The notes: generated by a model not told the origin, from the letters alone. Positions 27,990 to 38,040 are shown, counted from the stretch's first letter. The stretch: 64,000 nucleotides of DNA from Romboutsia hominis (GCF_900002575.1 NZ_LN650648.1:2891565-2955564); one strand, 5' to 3'. Numbers and translations: made by a program.

Positions 27990-28709
27990 CTATTTTATAG
28001 GACTTTTTGCAGGTTTACCCGCTTTTCTAGGGTATTTTTCTGGAGTATTTCTTACTTTTTTGAAAACTAATATATTATGGTCTAAATCAGTTTCTGGAAG
28101 CTCTACATCTATTTTTTCAATAAATTCTAATCCTAAAACATCCATAGCAGCTTTTGACTCTTCTAGCTCTAAGTTTGCATTAGGTCCTTTTAAACACACA
28201 AAATATCCTCCAACTTTAACAAATGGTACACAAAATTCCATAAGTATAGGTAATCCAGCCACAGCTCTTGCTGTTGCTATATCATATTGTTCTCTATATT
28301 GTTCTGACTTACCGAAATCTTCTGCTCTACCGTGTATAAACTCCATATTAGTTAAACCTAAGGTATTACTAACTTCTTTTAAGAAGTTTATTCTTTTGTT
28401 TAATGAATCTAAAAGAGTTACATTAGCATTTTCTAAGCATATCTTTAATGGTAATCCTGGAAAACCTGCACCTGTACCAACATCTATTATAGACATTCCA
28501 TCTTTTATGTATCCATTAACTACAGCTGAAACAGAGTCCAAGAAGTGCTTTATATACACTTCTTTTTCCTCTTCTATTCCAGTAAGGTTCATCTTTTGAT
28601 TCCAGTCGACTAGTATCTCTCTATAAACCTTGAAATCATTTAGCATTTTATCGCTTGGTTCTATTCCAAAATCCTTTAGACCTTGTCTTAGCATTTCCGT
28701 ATTATTCAT
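27990..28709 (-). CDS. rsmG: 16S rRNA (guanine527-N7)-methyltransferase
   Basis: RsmG methylates G527 in the 530 loop; loss gives low-level streptomycin resistance. The 239-residue protein has the SAM motif [15 protein letters not shown] (about 75-89), [13 protein letters not shown] and the ATARAVAGL segment. The ATG overlaps the mnmG stop by eight bases and uses AGAGGGGG inside the mnmG end, so translation is coupled. Confidence 0.97.
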   Translation of the reverse strand: MNNTEMLRQGLKDFGIEPSDKMLNDFKVYREILVDWNQKMNLTGIEEEKEVYIKHFLDSVSAVVNGYIKDGMSIIDVGTGAGFPGLPLKICLENANVTLLDSLNKRINFLKEVSNTLGLTNMEFIHGRAEDFGKSEQYREQYDIATARAVAGLPILMEFCVPFVKVGGYFVCLKGPNANLELEESKAAMDVLGLEFIEKIDVELPETDLDHNILVFKKVRNTPEKYPRKAGKPAKSPIK

Positions 28710-30597
28710 CTTTTCCCCCTCTAGTTCTTCTCATTTGCTCTAAGTATATAAGGAGTACTGATATATCAGCTGGTGAAACCCCTGATATACGAGATGCTTG
28801 ACCTATTGAAACTGGCTTTATATCATTAAGTTTTTGTCTTGCTTCTATTCTTAAACCATCTATAGTTGAGTAGTCTATAGTTTCTGGTAACTTTTTATTT
28901 TCAAGCTTCTTAAATTGCTCTATTTGCTTTAATTGCTTGTCTATATATCCTTCATATTTTGTCATTATTACACATTGTTCTTTCACTTCATAGTGAACAT
29001 CTTCTCCAGCACCTTTTCCTATAGCTTCAATTAAGTCATAGTTAACCTCTGGACGCTTTAAAAATTCATATAAAGATAATCCTACTTTTATTTCAGATGC
29101 TCCCATTTCTGCTAAAAGATGATTTACTTCTTTAGGAGTAACTCTTTCTGTTTTTAATCTCTCTAATTCTTTTTCTATTTCAGCTTTCTTATCTAAGAAT
29201 CTATTGTATCTGCTTTCTGTAACTAACCCTAAGTCATATCCTTTTTGAGTAAGTCTCATATCTGCATTATCTTGTCTTAAGTATAATCTATACTCTGATC
29301 TAGATGTCATCATTCTATAAGGTTCGTTTGTTCCTTTAGTAACTAAATCATCTATTAAAACACCTATATAAGCTTCTGATCTATCAAGTACAAATGGCTC
29401 TCTTCCTTGTATTTTACATGCTGCATTTATACCAGCTATAAGACCTTGTGCTGCTGCCTCTTCATATCCTGAAGTACCGTTAAATTGTCCCGCACTAAAT
29501 AAGTTTTCAACACCCTTTATTTCAAGTGTTATTTTTAATTGAGTAGGATCTATGCAATCATATTCTATTGCATAAGCAGGTCTCATTATCTTAGCATTTT
29601 CAAGACCTTGAATACTTTTATACATTTGTAATTGTACTTCATAAGGTAAACTAGTTGATATCCCTTGGATGTACATTTCTTTTGTTTCTCTACCTTCTGG
29701 CTCTATAAATATTTGATGAGATTCCTTATCACTAAATCTAACAACTTTGTCTTCTATAGATGGGCAGTATCTCGCTCCTGTACTTTTTGCCTGTCCACTA
29801 TACATTGCTGTTCTGCTTAAATTACTTGTTATTATTTCATGAGTTTTTGTGTTTGTTCTTGTTAAATAACAAGGCTCTTGATCTATATTTATTTCATCAC
29901 TTAAGAAAGAGAATGGCGTTATTCTTTTGTCACCCTCTTGGATTTCCATCTTAGTGAAATCTATACTATCTCTATGGATTCTTGCAGGAGTTCCTGTTTT
30001 GAATCTTCTCATATTTAATCCTAAATCCACTAGCTTATCAGTTAAATCTTTAGAGTACCCTGATGCATTAGGTCCTTCATTAAGAGTTACTTCTCCTATG
30101 AATATTTTAGAGTTTAGATAAACTCCTGTTGCTAATATTACAGCTTTGGCTTCATATTGGCATCCAAGTTTAGTTACTATTCCATTAACAGTCTGGCCTT
30201 CATGTAATATATCTACTACTTCATCCATTACTATATCCAGATTAGGTTCATTTTCTAAAGTAGCTTTCATTTCTGTGTGGTATCTAAATTTATCCGCTTG
30301 TCCTCTTAGAGAGTGAACAGCTGGTCCTTTTGCAGTATTTAACATTCTACTTTGTATAAGTGTTTTATCTGCATTTACACCCATTTCACCACCTAAAGCA
30401 TCTATTTCTTTTACTAATTGACCTTTACCTGTTCCTCCTACTGATGGGTTACATGGCATTAGTGCAATAGAGTCTAAAGACATAGTTACTATTAGTGTTT
30501 TTTGTCCCATTCTAGCAGCTGCTAAAGCAGCTTCACATCCGGCGTGACCTGCTCCAACTACTATTACATCATATTTTCCTGCTTTGAAGTCTATCAT
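28702..30597 (-). CDS. mnmG: tRNA uridine-5-carboxymethylaminomethyl modification enzyme MnmG (GidA)
   Basis: With MnmE it makes cmnm5U at the wobble base of several tRNAs. The 631-residue flavoprotein starts with the FAD Rossmann motif [19 protein letters not shown], has the [15 protein letters not shown] loop, and keeps a C-terminal MnmE-binding region. The ATG at 30597 behind AAAGGA is chosen; a GTG further upstream lacks a site. It precedes rsmG with an eight-base overlap. Confidence 0.97.
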   Translation of the reverse strand: MIDFKAGKYDVIVVGAGHAGCEAALAAARMGQKTLIVTMSLDSIALMPCNPSVGGTGKGQLVKEIDALGGEMGVNADKTLIQSRMLNTAKGPAVHSLRGQADKFRYHTEMKATLENEPNLDIVMDEVVDILHEGQTVNGIVTKLGCQYEAKAVILATGVYLNSKIFIGEVTLNEGPNASGYSKDLTDKLVDLGLNMRRFKTGTPARIHRDSIDFTKMEIQEGDKRITPFSFLSDEINIDQEPCYLTRTNTKTHEIITSNLSRTAMYSGQAKSTGARYCPSIEDKVVRFSDKESHQIFIEPEGRETKEMYIQGISTSLPYEVQLQMYKSIQGLENAKIMRPAYAIEYDCIDPTQLKITLEIKGVENLFSAGQFNGTSGYEEAAAQGLIAGINAACKIQGREPFVLDRSEAYIGVLIDDLVTKGTNEPYRMMTSRSEYRLYLRQDNADMRLTQKGYDLGLVTESRYNRFLDKKAEIEKELERLKTERVTPKEVNHLLAEMGASEIKVGLSLYEFLKRPEVNYDLIEAIGKGAGEDVHYEVKEQCVIMTKYEGYIDKQLKQIEQFKKLENKKLPETIDYSTIDGLRIEARQKLNDIKPVSIGQASRISGVSPADISVLLIYLEQMRRTRGGKDE

Positions 30598-30679
30598 GTC
30601 AGTATCCTTTCTACGTTTATATTTATGTTTCACGAAAAACTTTTTTATAATTGCTTATCTGTATTTTATATTATACACT

Positions 30680-32059
30680 TTATTTTCCGATACAGAAGTT
30701 ACTAAATATAGTATCTAATAGGTCTTCTTTTACTGTGTCTCCATTTATATAACCTAGATAATCCCATATATTCTTGAAATCAACCTCTATAAAATCATAT
30801 GGAAGGAATGAGTCTATTGCATTTATAGCATCATTTATAGATTCATATGATTTTAATAATGCATCTTTGTGTCTAGAATTAGTTATTACTAAGCTAGATG
30901 AATTCTTAACACTGCCTTTATAAACCATAGATTCTATTTTATCATATAATTCTTCAATTCCTTCATGTTTTAATGCTGATGTTCTTATTATATTTTCTTC
31001 TTTTACATACTTAGCTAGTACATCTTCTTCTATTTTAGGTTCTAAATCTGTTTTATTTAATATAACTATAGTCTTCTTATTTTCTAGGTTTTCTAGTATT
31101 TCTATATCTTCATCAGAAAGATTTCTCGATGAATCTAATACCATTATAACTAAGTCTGCACTATTAAATGATTCTCTTGATTTTTCTACACCTATTTTTT
31201 CTACAACATCTTCTGTTTCTCTTATACCTGCTGTATCTACTATTTTTAAAGGTATACCTTTTATATTTACGAATTCTTCTATAACGTCTCTAGTTGTTCC
31301 TGGTATGTCTGTAACTATAGCTCTATTTTCACCTAATATAGAGTTAAGCAATGAAGATTTCCCAACATTTGGTTTACCAACTATTACTGTCTTAAGTCCG
31401 TCTCTAAGTATTTTACCACTTTCAGCCGTATCATATAATTTTTTAATTTCTATTCTTATTTCTTCAGCTTTTTCTTTAAGAGTTTGATATGTTATTTCTT
31501 CTATATCTTCCTCTGAAAAATCTATAGCAACTTCTAAGTGTGCTAATACTTCTGTTACTTTTCCTCTTAATTCTTTTATCTTACTTGATAAAGAACCTTC
31601 TAGCTGATTTTGAGCTACTTGATGAGCCATATCAGTTTTAGCTTTTATTACATCTATTATTGCTTCTGCTTGAGATAAATCTATTCTTCCATTTAAAAAT
31701 GCTCTTTTTGTAAATTCTCCAGGTTCAGCTATTCTTACATCTTTAGATAATATAAGCTCTAATATTTTCTTTACTGAAATAAATCCTCCGTGGCAGTTTA
31801 TTTCTATAACATCCTCTGCAGTATATGAGTTTGGCCCTTTCATATAAGCTAATAAAACTTCATCTATAACATCTTCACCGTCTACTATATTTCCGTATAT
31901 TAAAGTTCTAGTTTTATATTCACTTATTGTTTTTCCTGACATAGATCTAAATATTTCATCTGCTACTTTCAGTGCTTTTTGACCACTAATTCTTACTATA
32001 CCTATACCACCTTCACCTGGTGCTGTTGCAATTGCTGCTATAGTATCATCTATAAACAA
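30680..32059 (-). CDS. mnmE: tRNA modification GTPase MnmE (TrmE)
   Basis: The 459-residue protein has the N-terminal folate-binding domain (FIDDTIAAIATAPGEGGIGIVRISG), the helical domain, the GTPase insert with GKPNVGKSS, DIPGTTRD and DTAGIRETED, NKTD, and the invariant FCIGK C-terminus with the catalytic Cys. The start is taken as TTG at 32059, seven bases after GAGGTG, because family members begin just before F/Y-I/L-DDTIAAIATA. A GTG at 32068 lies within the ribosome-binding site. Confidence 0.96.
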   Translation of the reverse strand: MFIDDTIAAIATAPGEGGIGIVRISGQKALKVADEIFRSMSGKTISEYKTRTLIYGNIVDGEDVIDEVLLAYMKGPNSYTAEDVIEINCHGGFISVKKILELILSKDVRIAEPGEFTKRAFLNGRIDLSQAEAIIDVIKAKTDMAHQVAQNQLEGSLSSKIKELRGKVTEVLAHLEVAIDFSEEDIEEITYQTLKEKAEEIRIEIKKLYDTAESGKILRDGLKTVIVGKPNVGKSSLLNSILGENRAIVTDIPGTTRDVIEEFVNIKGIPLKIVDTAGIRETEDVVEKIGVEKSRESFNSADLVIMVLDSSRNLSDEDIEILENLENKKTIVILNKTDLEPKIEEDVLAKYVKEENIIRTSALKHEGIEELYDKIESMVYKGSVKNSSSLVITNSRHKDALLKSYESINDAINAIDSFLPYDFIEVDFKNIWDYLGYINGDTVKEDLLDTIFSNFCIGK

Positions 32060-32154
32060 ATTAATCACCTCTTATTATTTAGTTAATTTATCTTTAATTT
32101 CGTTATCTTTAATTCTTTCCTTAATCTTAACATTATATAAAATAAATAACAAAA

Positions 32155-32181
32155 ATAAAACCCCCTATTACATAGGAGGTT
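32155..32181 (-). terminator. Terminator after jag
   Basis: On the minus strand AACCTCCTA/TAGGGGGTT, with wobble pairs, then TTTATTTTT. Confidence 0.85.
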
Positions 32182-32186
32182 AAATT

Positions 32187-32813
32187 TTATCTTTTATACT
32201 CTATTACTAATCTTCTATATGGATCTGTTCCCTCGCTATACGTAGTTACATACTTATCGTTTTGAAGAGCTGAGTGAATTATTCTTCTCTCATATGGATT
32301 CATATAGTCTAATTTCTTTATTTTTTTAGTTCTAGCTACTTCTCTAGCTGCTTTGTTAGCATATCTTATTAAAGATTCTTCTCTCTTTGATCTGTAGTTT
32401 TCTATATCTACAAGCACTCTCATATGCGAGTCTTTATTTATTTTATTAAGCGCTAATCCTGTAAGGAATTGAATTGAATCTAATGTTTCCCCTCTTCTTC
32501 CTATTAAACATGCAGCTTCTTTTCCTTCTATGTCTACTTTAATTAAATTATTATCTTGAGTAACATTAACTTTAGCCTCTACATTAGAGTTCTTAAGTAT
32601 ATTTTCAACAAACTCTTTAGCTATATCTGACTCAGTTTTAATAACTTTGAATCTGTATAGACCTTCCTTAGCACCTATAAAACCTAAGAAACCTTTTGTA
32701 GGTTCTTGTACTGTTTCTATTTGTAAATCTTTTTCAGATACTTTTAGCTCTTCAATTGCTTGGCTTATAGCATCTTCCTTACTCTTACTTCTTATTTCTA
32801 TGCTTTCCTTCAT
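32187..32813 (-). CDS. jag: Jag/KhpB RNA-binding protein
   Basis: The 208-residue protein has a Jag_N domain (1-50, KSKEDAISQAIEEL and KGFLGFIGAKEG), a KH domain with the GRRGE signature in place of GxxG (about 105-109) and an R3H domain (NPYERRIIHSAL...SEGTDPYRRLVI). It binds RNA and is linked to cell elongation and division in Gram-positives. Its start lies 29 bases inside the yidC end, so the genes are translationally coupled. Confidence 0.95.
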   Translation of the reverse strand: MKESIEIRSKSKEDAISQAIEELKVSEKDLQIETVQEPTKGFLGFIGAKEGLYRFKVIKTESDIAKEFVENILKNSNVEAKVNVTQDNNLIKVDIEGKEAACLIGRRGETLDSIQFLTGLALNKINKDSHMRVLVDIENYRSKREESLIRYANKAAREVARTKKIKKLDYMNPYERRIIHSALQNDKYVTTYSEGTDPYRRLVIEYKR

Positions 32814-33486
32814 CTATTACTTCCTCCTTAGAATTAGCTAACTTAGCTTTTAAAGGATTCATTACTAAATAATGTTGTGCAATTGAGAATAAGTTACCTA
32901 CTGTCCAATATAATGTAAGACCTGCAGGGAACGTGAATCCCCAAAATAACATCATCCCCGACATGAAGTAAGTCATTATCTTCATTGAACCTTGTTGCTG
33001 ATCCTTTGGCATCATTATCATTTGCATTAAGAATGTAGTTGCCCCTGATAATACAGCTAATATAATATCTGGTTGAGTTAGGTTTTTTATCCAAAGAAAC
33101 CCTTCTGATGCAGTAGCAAGCGTTGCTTTATCTTGGAAAACACCATAAGTAACAGGATCTCTTAATACTGTAAATAATCCTATTAATATAGGCATTTGTA
33201 TTAATAGTGGTAAACATCCTGCTAATGGATTTATCTTAGCTTCTTGATATACCTTCATTAACTCTTGTTGTTGCTTTTCTGGCTTATTTTTATACGTTTC
33301 TTGTATCTCTTTTATTTTAGGCTGTATATCTTGCATAGCCTTTGTAGACTTAGTTTGCTTTATTGTAAGCGGTAATAATAAAACTTTTACAAAAATTGTA
33401 AATACAATTATTGAAAGACCATAATTTCCAATAAAGTCAAAAATTGTCTTTAACACAACACCTAATAAATTACTTATAATACTCAA
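32785..33486 (-). CDS. yidC: YidC/Oxa1 membrane protein insertase
   Basis: YidC inserts and folds membrane proteins. The 233-residue Gram-positive form lacks the large periplasmic domain. It has about five membrane segments, the TIKQTKSTKAMQDIQPKIKE cytoplasmic hairpin and a basic C-tail. A positively charged groove residue is expected in TM1 (FTIFVKVLLLPL contains Lys in place of the usual Arg). No lipoprotein signal or cysteine is evident at the N-terminus. The start is TTG at 33486, eight bases after AGGAGG. Confidence 0.95.
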   Translation of the reverse strand: MSIISNLLGVVLKTIFDFIGNYGLSIIVFTIFVKVLLLPLTIKQTKSTKAMQDIQPKIKEIQETYKNKPEKQQQELMKVYQEAKINPLAGCLPLLIQMPILIGLFTVLRDPVTYGVFQDKATLATASEGFLWIKNLTQPDIILAVLSGATTFLMQMIMMPKDQQQGSMKIMTYFMSGMMLFWGFTFPAGLTLYWTVGNLFSIAQHYLVMNPLKAKLANSKEEVIDEGKHRNKK

Positions 33487-33515
33487 CTGTTATACCTCCT
33501 AGAGTATATTCTGTT

Positions 33516-33767
33516 TTATTTTAAAGGATCGTAACCTCCTGGATGAAAAGGATGGCATTTCGATACTCTTTTTACTGTTAAATATATTCCTTTTAATAGC
33601 CCGTATTTTTTAAAAGCTTCTATAGAATATTGTGAACATGTTGGATAAAATCTACATGTAGGTCCTTTTAATGGAGATATAAATTTTTGATAAAATCTCA
33701 CTAGATAAATACATAATTTCGCTAAGTATATATTTATTTCCTTCAGTATAGTAATTATTTTTTTCAA
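33516..33767 (-). CDS. yidD: Membrane protein insertion efficiency factor YidD
   Basis: The 83-residue protein has the family core [35 protein letters not shown] with three conserved cysteines, and ends HPGGYDPLK. It lies between rnpA and yidC in the usual order. The best start is TTG at 33767 with GGAGG 11 bases upstream, a slightly long spacing. Confidence 0.93.
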   Translation of the reverse strand: MKKIITILKEINIYLAKLCIYLVRFYQKFISPLKGPTCRFYPTCSQYSIEAFKKYGLLKGIYLTVKRVSKCHPFHPGGYDPLK

Positions 33768-33798
33768 ATTTTAAAATGCCTCCATATTTAGACTTTTG

Positions 33799-34149
33799 TT
33801 ATTCACTTAATCTTATATTTGCTTTTCTTACCAAATATTTTACAGACTTTTCAATATCTTTATATTCAGCCTGATTACTTGCTATCCTTGCTATAAAAAC
33901 TATATCATACCCACTTTTAACGTTTTCATCTACATTTAATCTATATGATTCTCTTATTCTTCTTCTTATCTTATTTCTAACAATTGCTTTACCTACTTTT
34001 TTAGATACTGATATACCTAATTTAGTATCATCTGATTTGTTATCTAGTACATACATTACCAGATACTTAGTTGCAAAAGATTTGCCGTGTTTATACACTT
34101 TTCTAAAATCAGAGTCTTTTTTTAAGCCCTTTGTTTTCTTGAAGTCCAT
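33799..34149 (-). CDS. rnpA: Ribonuclease P protein component
   Basis: RnpA assists the RNase P RNA in cutting tRNA 5' leaders. The 116-residue basic protein carries the KVGKAIVRNKIRRRIRESYR signature in its central helix and FxxVYxxGKSFATKY near the N-terminus. The ATG follows GGAGGG. A terminator-like hairpin sits between it and rpmH, which would lower its expression relative to L34. Confidence 0.97.
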   Translation of the reverse strand: MDFKKTKGLKKDSDFRKVYKHGKSFATKYLVMYVLDNKSDDTKLGISVSKKVGKAIVRNKIRRRIRESYRLNVDENVKSGYDIVFIARIASNQAEYKDIEKSVKYLVRKANIRLSE

Positions 34150-34192
34150 ATTAAACCCTCCGTAAACACAGCTTGTAAATATAGTTTCTACA

Positions 34193-34218
34193 CAAAAAGG
34201 CCACCTTTACAGCGGCCT
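34193..34218 (-). terminator. Attenuating hairpin between rpmH and rnpA
   Basis: On the minus strand AGGCCGC-TGTAAAG-GTGGCCT then TTTTTG. It lies ten bases after the rpmH stop. It probably makes most transcripts end after rpmH. Confidence 0.85.
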
Positions 34219-34228
34219 CTCTCAATGA

Positions 34229-34363
34229 TTAATGAGTTAATCTCTTTCTTCCTTTAGCTCTTCTTCTCTTTAACACGTTTCTTCCGTTAGAAGTTTTCAT
34301 TCTTTTTCTGAATCCGTGTTCTTTTTTTCTTTGTCTTTTCTTTGGCTGATAAGTTCTTTTCAT
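34229..34363 (-). CDS. rpmH: 50S ribosomal protein L34
   Basis: The 44-residue basic protein starts [20 protein letters not shown] and ends [12 protein letters not shown], the complete L34 pattern. The ATG at 34363 follows AAGGCGGTG. It is the first gene of the rpmH-rnpA-yidD-yidC-jag run and faces away from oriC. Confidence 0.98.
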   Translation of the reverse strand: MKRTYQPKKRQRKKEHGFRKRMKTSNGRNVLKRRRAKGRKRLTH

Positions 34364-34452
34364 TACATACACCGCCTTTCAAATTTTATTTCCGTTTATT
34401 TTCCGTTTATAAGAATAATAACCTTACCCTCAAAGTAAACATAACACATACA

Positions 34453-34481
34453 ATTATAAATGCTTTTATATTGCTTGTCAA
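34453..34481 (-). promoter_or_regulatory. rpmH promoter
   Basis: On the minus strand a perfect TTGACA (34476-34481), 17-base spacer and perfect TATAAT (34453-34458), about 90 bases before rpmH. Confidence 0.95.
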
Positions 34482-34570
34482 CTTGTTTTTAGATACATGA
34501 AATAACAAAATTGTTTGTTTTATTTTATATGTTTTGGTGACTATTTATTACCTCAAATTTGTCGTCTGAT

Positions 34571-35008
34571 TTATCCACATTCATTTAAAAGTTGATTTAT
34601 TATTATGTAGGAAAATTGCGTAAATTGTAGCTGTGTATTAATTTATCAACAGGTAGTTAATATTGTGGATAAATTAAGCAGAATGCCTTGAAGTTTGGCA
34701 CTTATTCTGATATTATTAATATACTTGTTGATAATGTTTATAAGATTTATTAACTTATTAAGGTTATTCACAAGCTGTGGATATAAATGTGTATAACTTG
34801 TATACTTTTAGATAATACTTTAGTTATAAACTACATTTATTATATCTTTAGACTATTTATAACTTTATATACATATTGTTTATATCTTTTTATTTTTTAA
34901 TACATTTTTACATTATTAATATTTTATCCACATAATTATCCAAATAAATCTAATGAATTTATTTATCATATATATTTTTTTGTTTTTTTGTTAATAACTT
35001 GTGGAAAG
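34571..35008. promoter_or_regulatory. oriC: oriC part 1: DnaA boxes upstream of dnaA
   Basis: DnaA boxes, one or no mismatch unless noted: TTATCCACA 34571, TTATCAACA 34643, TGTGGATAA 34664, TGTTGATAA 34726, TTATTCACA 34764, TGTGGATAT 34776, TGTGTATAA 34788, TTATCCACA 34924, TTATCCAAA 34936, and a weak TGTGGAAAG at 35000 (two mismatches). The stretch 34800-34920 is almost pure A/T. I see no DnaA-trio here, which suggests that opening occurs on the other side of dnaA. The dnaA promoter must lie here but is not clear by eye. Confidence 0.9.
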
Positions 35009-35038
35009 TGTTAATTAATTTGCGCGGAGGTTTATATT

Positions 35039-36358
35039 ATGGATGTAGTTTCTTTATGGGACAAAACACTACAATTAATAAAAGGTGAGCTATCTCCACC
35101 TAGTTTTAATGCTTTTTTTAAGCAAATAGTACCTTTAAAAATACACAATAACGATTTAATTCTTTTAGTCCCTAATGACTTCACTAAAGGTATTTTAGAA
35201 GATAGATACTTAAATTTAATAGAAAGTTCTGTAAATCAGCTATCATTAAAAAAATATAATATTAAATTTGTTTTAAGTGAAAAAGACATAGAAGGTCTTG
35301 GAGAAGAAGCTAAAAGTTCAGCTTCAAAGGCTAATTATCCTAACCTAAATCCAAAATATACATTTGATACATTCGTAATCGGTAATAGTAATAGATTTGC
35401 TCATGCCGCATGTGTTGCTGTTGCTGAATCTCCAGCTAGAGCTTATAATCCTCTTTTCTTATATGGAGGCGTTGGATTAGGTAAAACTCACCTTATGCAT
35501 GCTATAGGACATCATATAATGAGTCAAAAAAAGGATCCTAAAGTAGTCTATGTATCTTCTGAAAAATTTACAAATGAACTTATAAACTCTATCAAAGATG
35601 ACAGAAATGAAGAGTTTAGAAATAAATATAGAAATGTCGATGTTCTTTTAATAGATGACATTCAATTTATAGCTGGAAAAGAAAGAACACAAGAAGAATT
35701 TTTCCATACCTTTAATTCTTTACATGAGGCTAATAAGCAAATAATTATTTCAAGTGATAGACCACCTAAAGAAATTCCAACATTAGAAGATAGACTTAGA
35801 TCTAGATTCGAAATGGGACTTATAACAGATATACAAGCTCCTGATTTTGAAACTAGAATAGCAATACTTAGAAAAAAAGCTCAAATGGAAAATATTGATG
35901 TTCCAAACGAGGTTATGACATATATTGCTAAAAATATAAAGTCTAATATAAGAGAATTAGAAGGTGCCTTAACTAGAGTGGTTGCTTATTCATCTTTAAC
36001 TAATAGAACTATATCTTTTGAATTAGCAGAAGAAGCTTTAAAAGATATAATAACTACTTCAAAAAATGAAGAAATAAATGTAAATAGAATAAAAGAGAAG
36101 GTAGCATCTGTATTTGATATAAAAATGGAAGATTTTAATTCTAAAAAAAGAACAAGATCAATTGCTTATCCTAGACAAATAGCAATGTATCTATCACGTG
36201 AACTTACAGATTTATCACTTCCTAAAATAGGTGAAGAGTTTGGAGGACGTGATCATACAACTGTTATACATGCCCACGATAAGATTATTAAAGATATACA
36301 AACTAATGAAGAAATCAAAATAAAAATAGAAAAAATAATCTCTGAATTAAAAGGGTAA
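35039..36358 (+). CDS. dnaA: Chromosomal replication initiator DnaA
   Basis: The 439-residue protein has domain I (1-75), a short linker, the AAA+ domain III with [16 protein letters not shown] (Walker A), VLLIDDIQF (Walker B) and the arginine-finger region RLRSRFEMG. Domain IV ends with [15 protein letters not shown], which reads DnaA boxes. It melts oriC and brings in helicase with the DnaD and loader proteins at 6560-8613. The ATG follows GGAGG. Several DnaA boxes lie upstream, so autoregulation is likely. Confidence 0.98.
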   Translation: MDVVSLWDKTLQLIKGELSPPSFNAFFKQIVPLKIHNNDLILLVPNDFTKGILEDRYLNLIESSVNQLSLKKYNIKFVLSEKDIEGLGEEAKSSASKANYPNLNPKYTFDTFVIGNSNRFAHAACVAVAESPARAYNPLFLYGGVGLGKTHLMHAIGHHIMSQKKDPKVVYVSSEKFTNELINSIKDDRNEEFRNKYRNVDVLLIDDIQFIAGKERTQEEFFHTFNSLHEANKQIIISSDRPPKEIPTLEDRLRSRFEMGLITDIQAPDFETRIAILRKKAQMENIDVPNEVMTYIAKNIKSNIRELEGALTRVVAYSSLTNRTISFELAEEALKDIITTSKNEEINVNRIKEKVASVFDIKMEDFNSKKRTRSIAYPRQIAMYLSRELTDLSLPKIGEEFGGRDHTTVIHAHDKIIKDIQTNEEIKIKIEKIISELKG

Positions 36359-36374
36359 CTTATAAACAATTATA

Positions 36375-36598
36375 TGTGGATTTTGTGTTAATATAATGTT
36401 TATATTTTTTTGTCTAAAATTTATTAACACTTTATACTACTAAAATCAACAAAGATATTAACACTTTATACACATGTTAATATCTTTGCATTTATTAGGC
36501 TTAAAGTATTTATTCACATTATCCACATAGCCTATTACTATTACTACTAATTTTTTATTTATTTTTTATATATGAAGACCACAAGGAGGTTATCCACA
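36375..36598 (+). promoter_or_regulatory. oriC: oriC part 2: DnaA boxes in the dnaA-dnaN gap
   Basis: Boxes: TGTGGATTT 36375 (two mismatches), TTATACACA 36466, then the abutting pair TTATTCACA 36510 and TTATCCACA 36519, and TTATCCACA 36590. The abutting pair, DnaA-trio (36532-36549) and T-rich tract (36550-36573) reproduce the basal unwinding system defined in B. subtilis. The last box lies between the dnaN ribosome-binding site and start codon. Confidence 0.9.
36532..36549 (+). promoter_or_regulatory. DnaA-trio array and unwinding element
   Basis: CTATTACTATTACTACTA is six in-phase triplets (CTA or TTA), four bases after the paired DnaA boxes and just before TAATTTTTTATTTATTTTTT. The complementary strand reads 3'-GAT/AAT repeats, the single-strand DnaA-trio consensus. 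Confidence 0.85.
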
Positions 36599-37705
36599 TT
36601 GAAAATAATTTGTAATCAAAAAATACTTGCTAATAAAATCGGAATATCTCAAAAAGCTATTAATAGTAAAACTACTTTAGACTTATTAAAGGGAATATTA
36701 TTATCAGCAAAAGGAGATCAACTAAAATTAACTGGTTATGATTTAGAAATAGGTATAGAAACTTATACACAAGCTGAAGTTATAGAAGAAGGAGAAATAG
36801 TAGTAAATGCTAGACTTTTTGGTGATATAATTAGAAAGCTACCAGATTCTTTTGTTGAAATAGAAACAGATAGTGAAAATAATGTATACATAAATTGTGT
36901 AAACTCAAGATTTAAGATAAAAGGAGATTCAGCTAAAGAATTTCCAAAGTTACCAGAAGTAAATAAAGAAGACTTATATAATATACCTCAAGATTTACTA
37001 AAAAATATGATAAAGCAAACAGTATTTGCTATATCTCAAGACCAAACAAAGCCTATCTTAATGGGTGAACTTTTAGAAATAGTAAATGGTAATATAAGTT
37101 TAGTAGCTATAGATGGATATAGATTAGCTGTTAGAAGCTGTAATTTAGAGAATATTTCAAATGATGCTAAAGTTATAATTCCAGGAAAGGCATTAATAGA
37201 TGTAAATAGCTTATTATCATCAGAAGAAGATATAAAAATGGGATTTGATGATAAAAATGCAATATTTATAATAAATGACACTAAAATAATAACTAGACTT
37301 TTAGAAGGTGAATTTATAGATTATAAAAGATTACTTCCAAGAGAACACAATACTAGAGTTAAATTAAAAACAAGAGATCTTTTAAATAGTATTGAGAGAG
37401 CATCATTATTATCTCAAGCTGAAAAAAATAATCTAATCAAATTATCTATAAGAGATAATGCAATGGCAATAACTTCTAATACAGATAAAGGAAATGTTTA
37501 TGAAGAAGTTTCACTAGAATTAGAAGGAGATTATTTAGATATCGCATTCAATTCAAGATACTTCTTAGAAGGATTAAAAAACATTGATAGTGAAGAGATA
37601 TTTATAGAATTCACAACAAATGTTAATCCTTGTATAATAAAACCTGCTGACGAAATCGAGTACACATACCTATTACTTCCAGTAAGAATATCATCTAGTA
37701 TATAA
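36599..37705 (+). CDS. dnaN: DNA polymerase III beta subunit (sliding clamp)
   Basis: The clamp tethers polymerase to DNA. The 368-residue protein has the three-domain clamp layout and ends LLPVRISS, the conserved clamp C-terminus. The start is TTG at 36599, nine bases after AAGGAGG. An ATG at 36572 in frame lies upstream of the ribosome-binding site and is rejected. A perfect DnaA box occupies exactly the nine bases between ribosome-binding site and TTG. Confidence 0.96.
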   Translation: MKIICNQKILANKIGISQKAINSKTTLDLLKGILLSAKGDQLKLTGYDLEIGIETYTQAEVIEEGEIVVNARLFGDIIRKLPDSFVEIETDSENNVYINCVNSRFKIKGDSAKEFPKLPEVNKEDLYNIPQDLLKNMIKQTVFAISQDQTKPILMGELLEIVNGNISLVAIDGYRLAVRSCNLENISNDAKVIIPGKALIDVNSLLSSEEDIKMGFDDKNAIFIINDTKIITRLLEGEFIDYKRLLPREHNTRVKLKTRDLLNSIERASLLSQAEKNNLIKLSIRDNAMAITSNTDKGNVYEEVSLELEGDYLDIAFNSRYFLEGLKNIDSEEIFIEFTTNVNPCIIKPADEIEYTYLLLPVRISSSI

Positions 37706-37712
37706 TTCATTA

Positions 37713-37744
37713 AAAAAGCCCAACTAATAAAGTTGGGTTTTTAT
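37713..37744 (+). terminator. dnaN terminator
   Basis: AAAAAGCCCAAC/GTTGGGTTTTT around TAATAAA. Confidence 0.95.
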
Positions 37745-37818
37745 AACTAATTTTATGATATAATATATTTTTGACATGTTAGTGAAAAACTAAATGAAAA
37801 TAAATAGGAGGACGAGCT

Positions 37819-38025
37819 ATGATAGAGATAAATATAGATTCAGAATATATAAAATTAGATCAACTTTTAAAATTAGCAGACTTAGCATCAACAGGTGGAC
37901 ATGCTAAATTTTTAATATTAGAAGGTCTAGTTAAGGTAAATGGAGAAGTTGAAACAAGAAGAGGAAGAAAACTTAAACCTCAAGATATAGTTGAGGTAGA
38001 AGGAAATCAAATAAAAGTAGTGTAA
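37819..38025 (+). CDS. yaaA: S4-domain RNA-binding protein YaaA
   Basis: The 68-residue protein is a lone S4 fold: FIKL-type LDQLLKLADLASTGGHAKFLILEGLVKVNGEVETRRGRKL, the pattern seen between dnaN and recF in most Firmicutes. It probably binds structured RNA; links to ribosome assembly are inferred for the family. The ATG follows AGGAGG. RecF follows after 15 bases. Confidence 0.93.
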   Translation: MIEINIDSEYIKLDQLLKLADLASTGGHAKFLILEGLVKVNGEVETRRGRKLKPQDIVEVEGNQIKVV

Positions 38026-38040
38026 TAAGGAGAGCCTTTT

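Noticed and set aside
36197-36212. CACGTG-centred sequence in dnaA as a parS site
   Set aside because: It matches the consensus in only about 11 of 16 positions and lies within coding sequence.
36572-36598. ATG at 36572 as the start of dnaN
   Set aside because: It would place the strong AAGGAGG site and a DnaA box inside the gene; the TTG at 36599 fits both site and family length.
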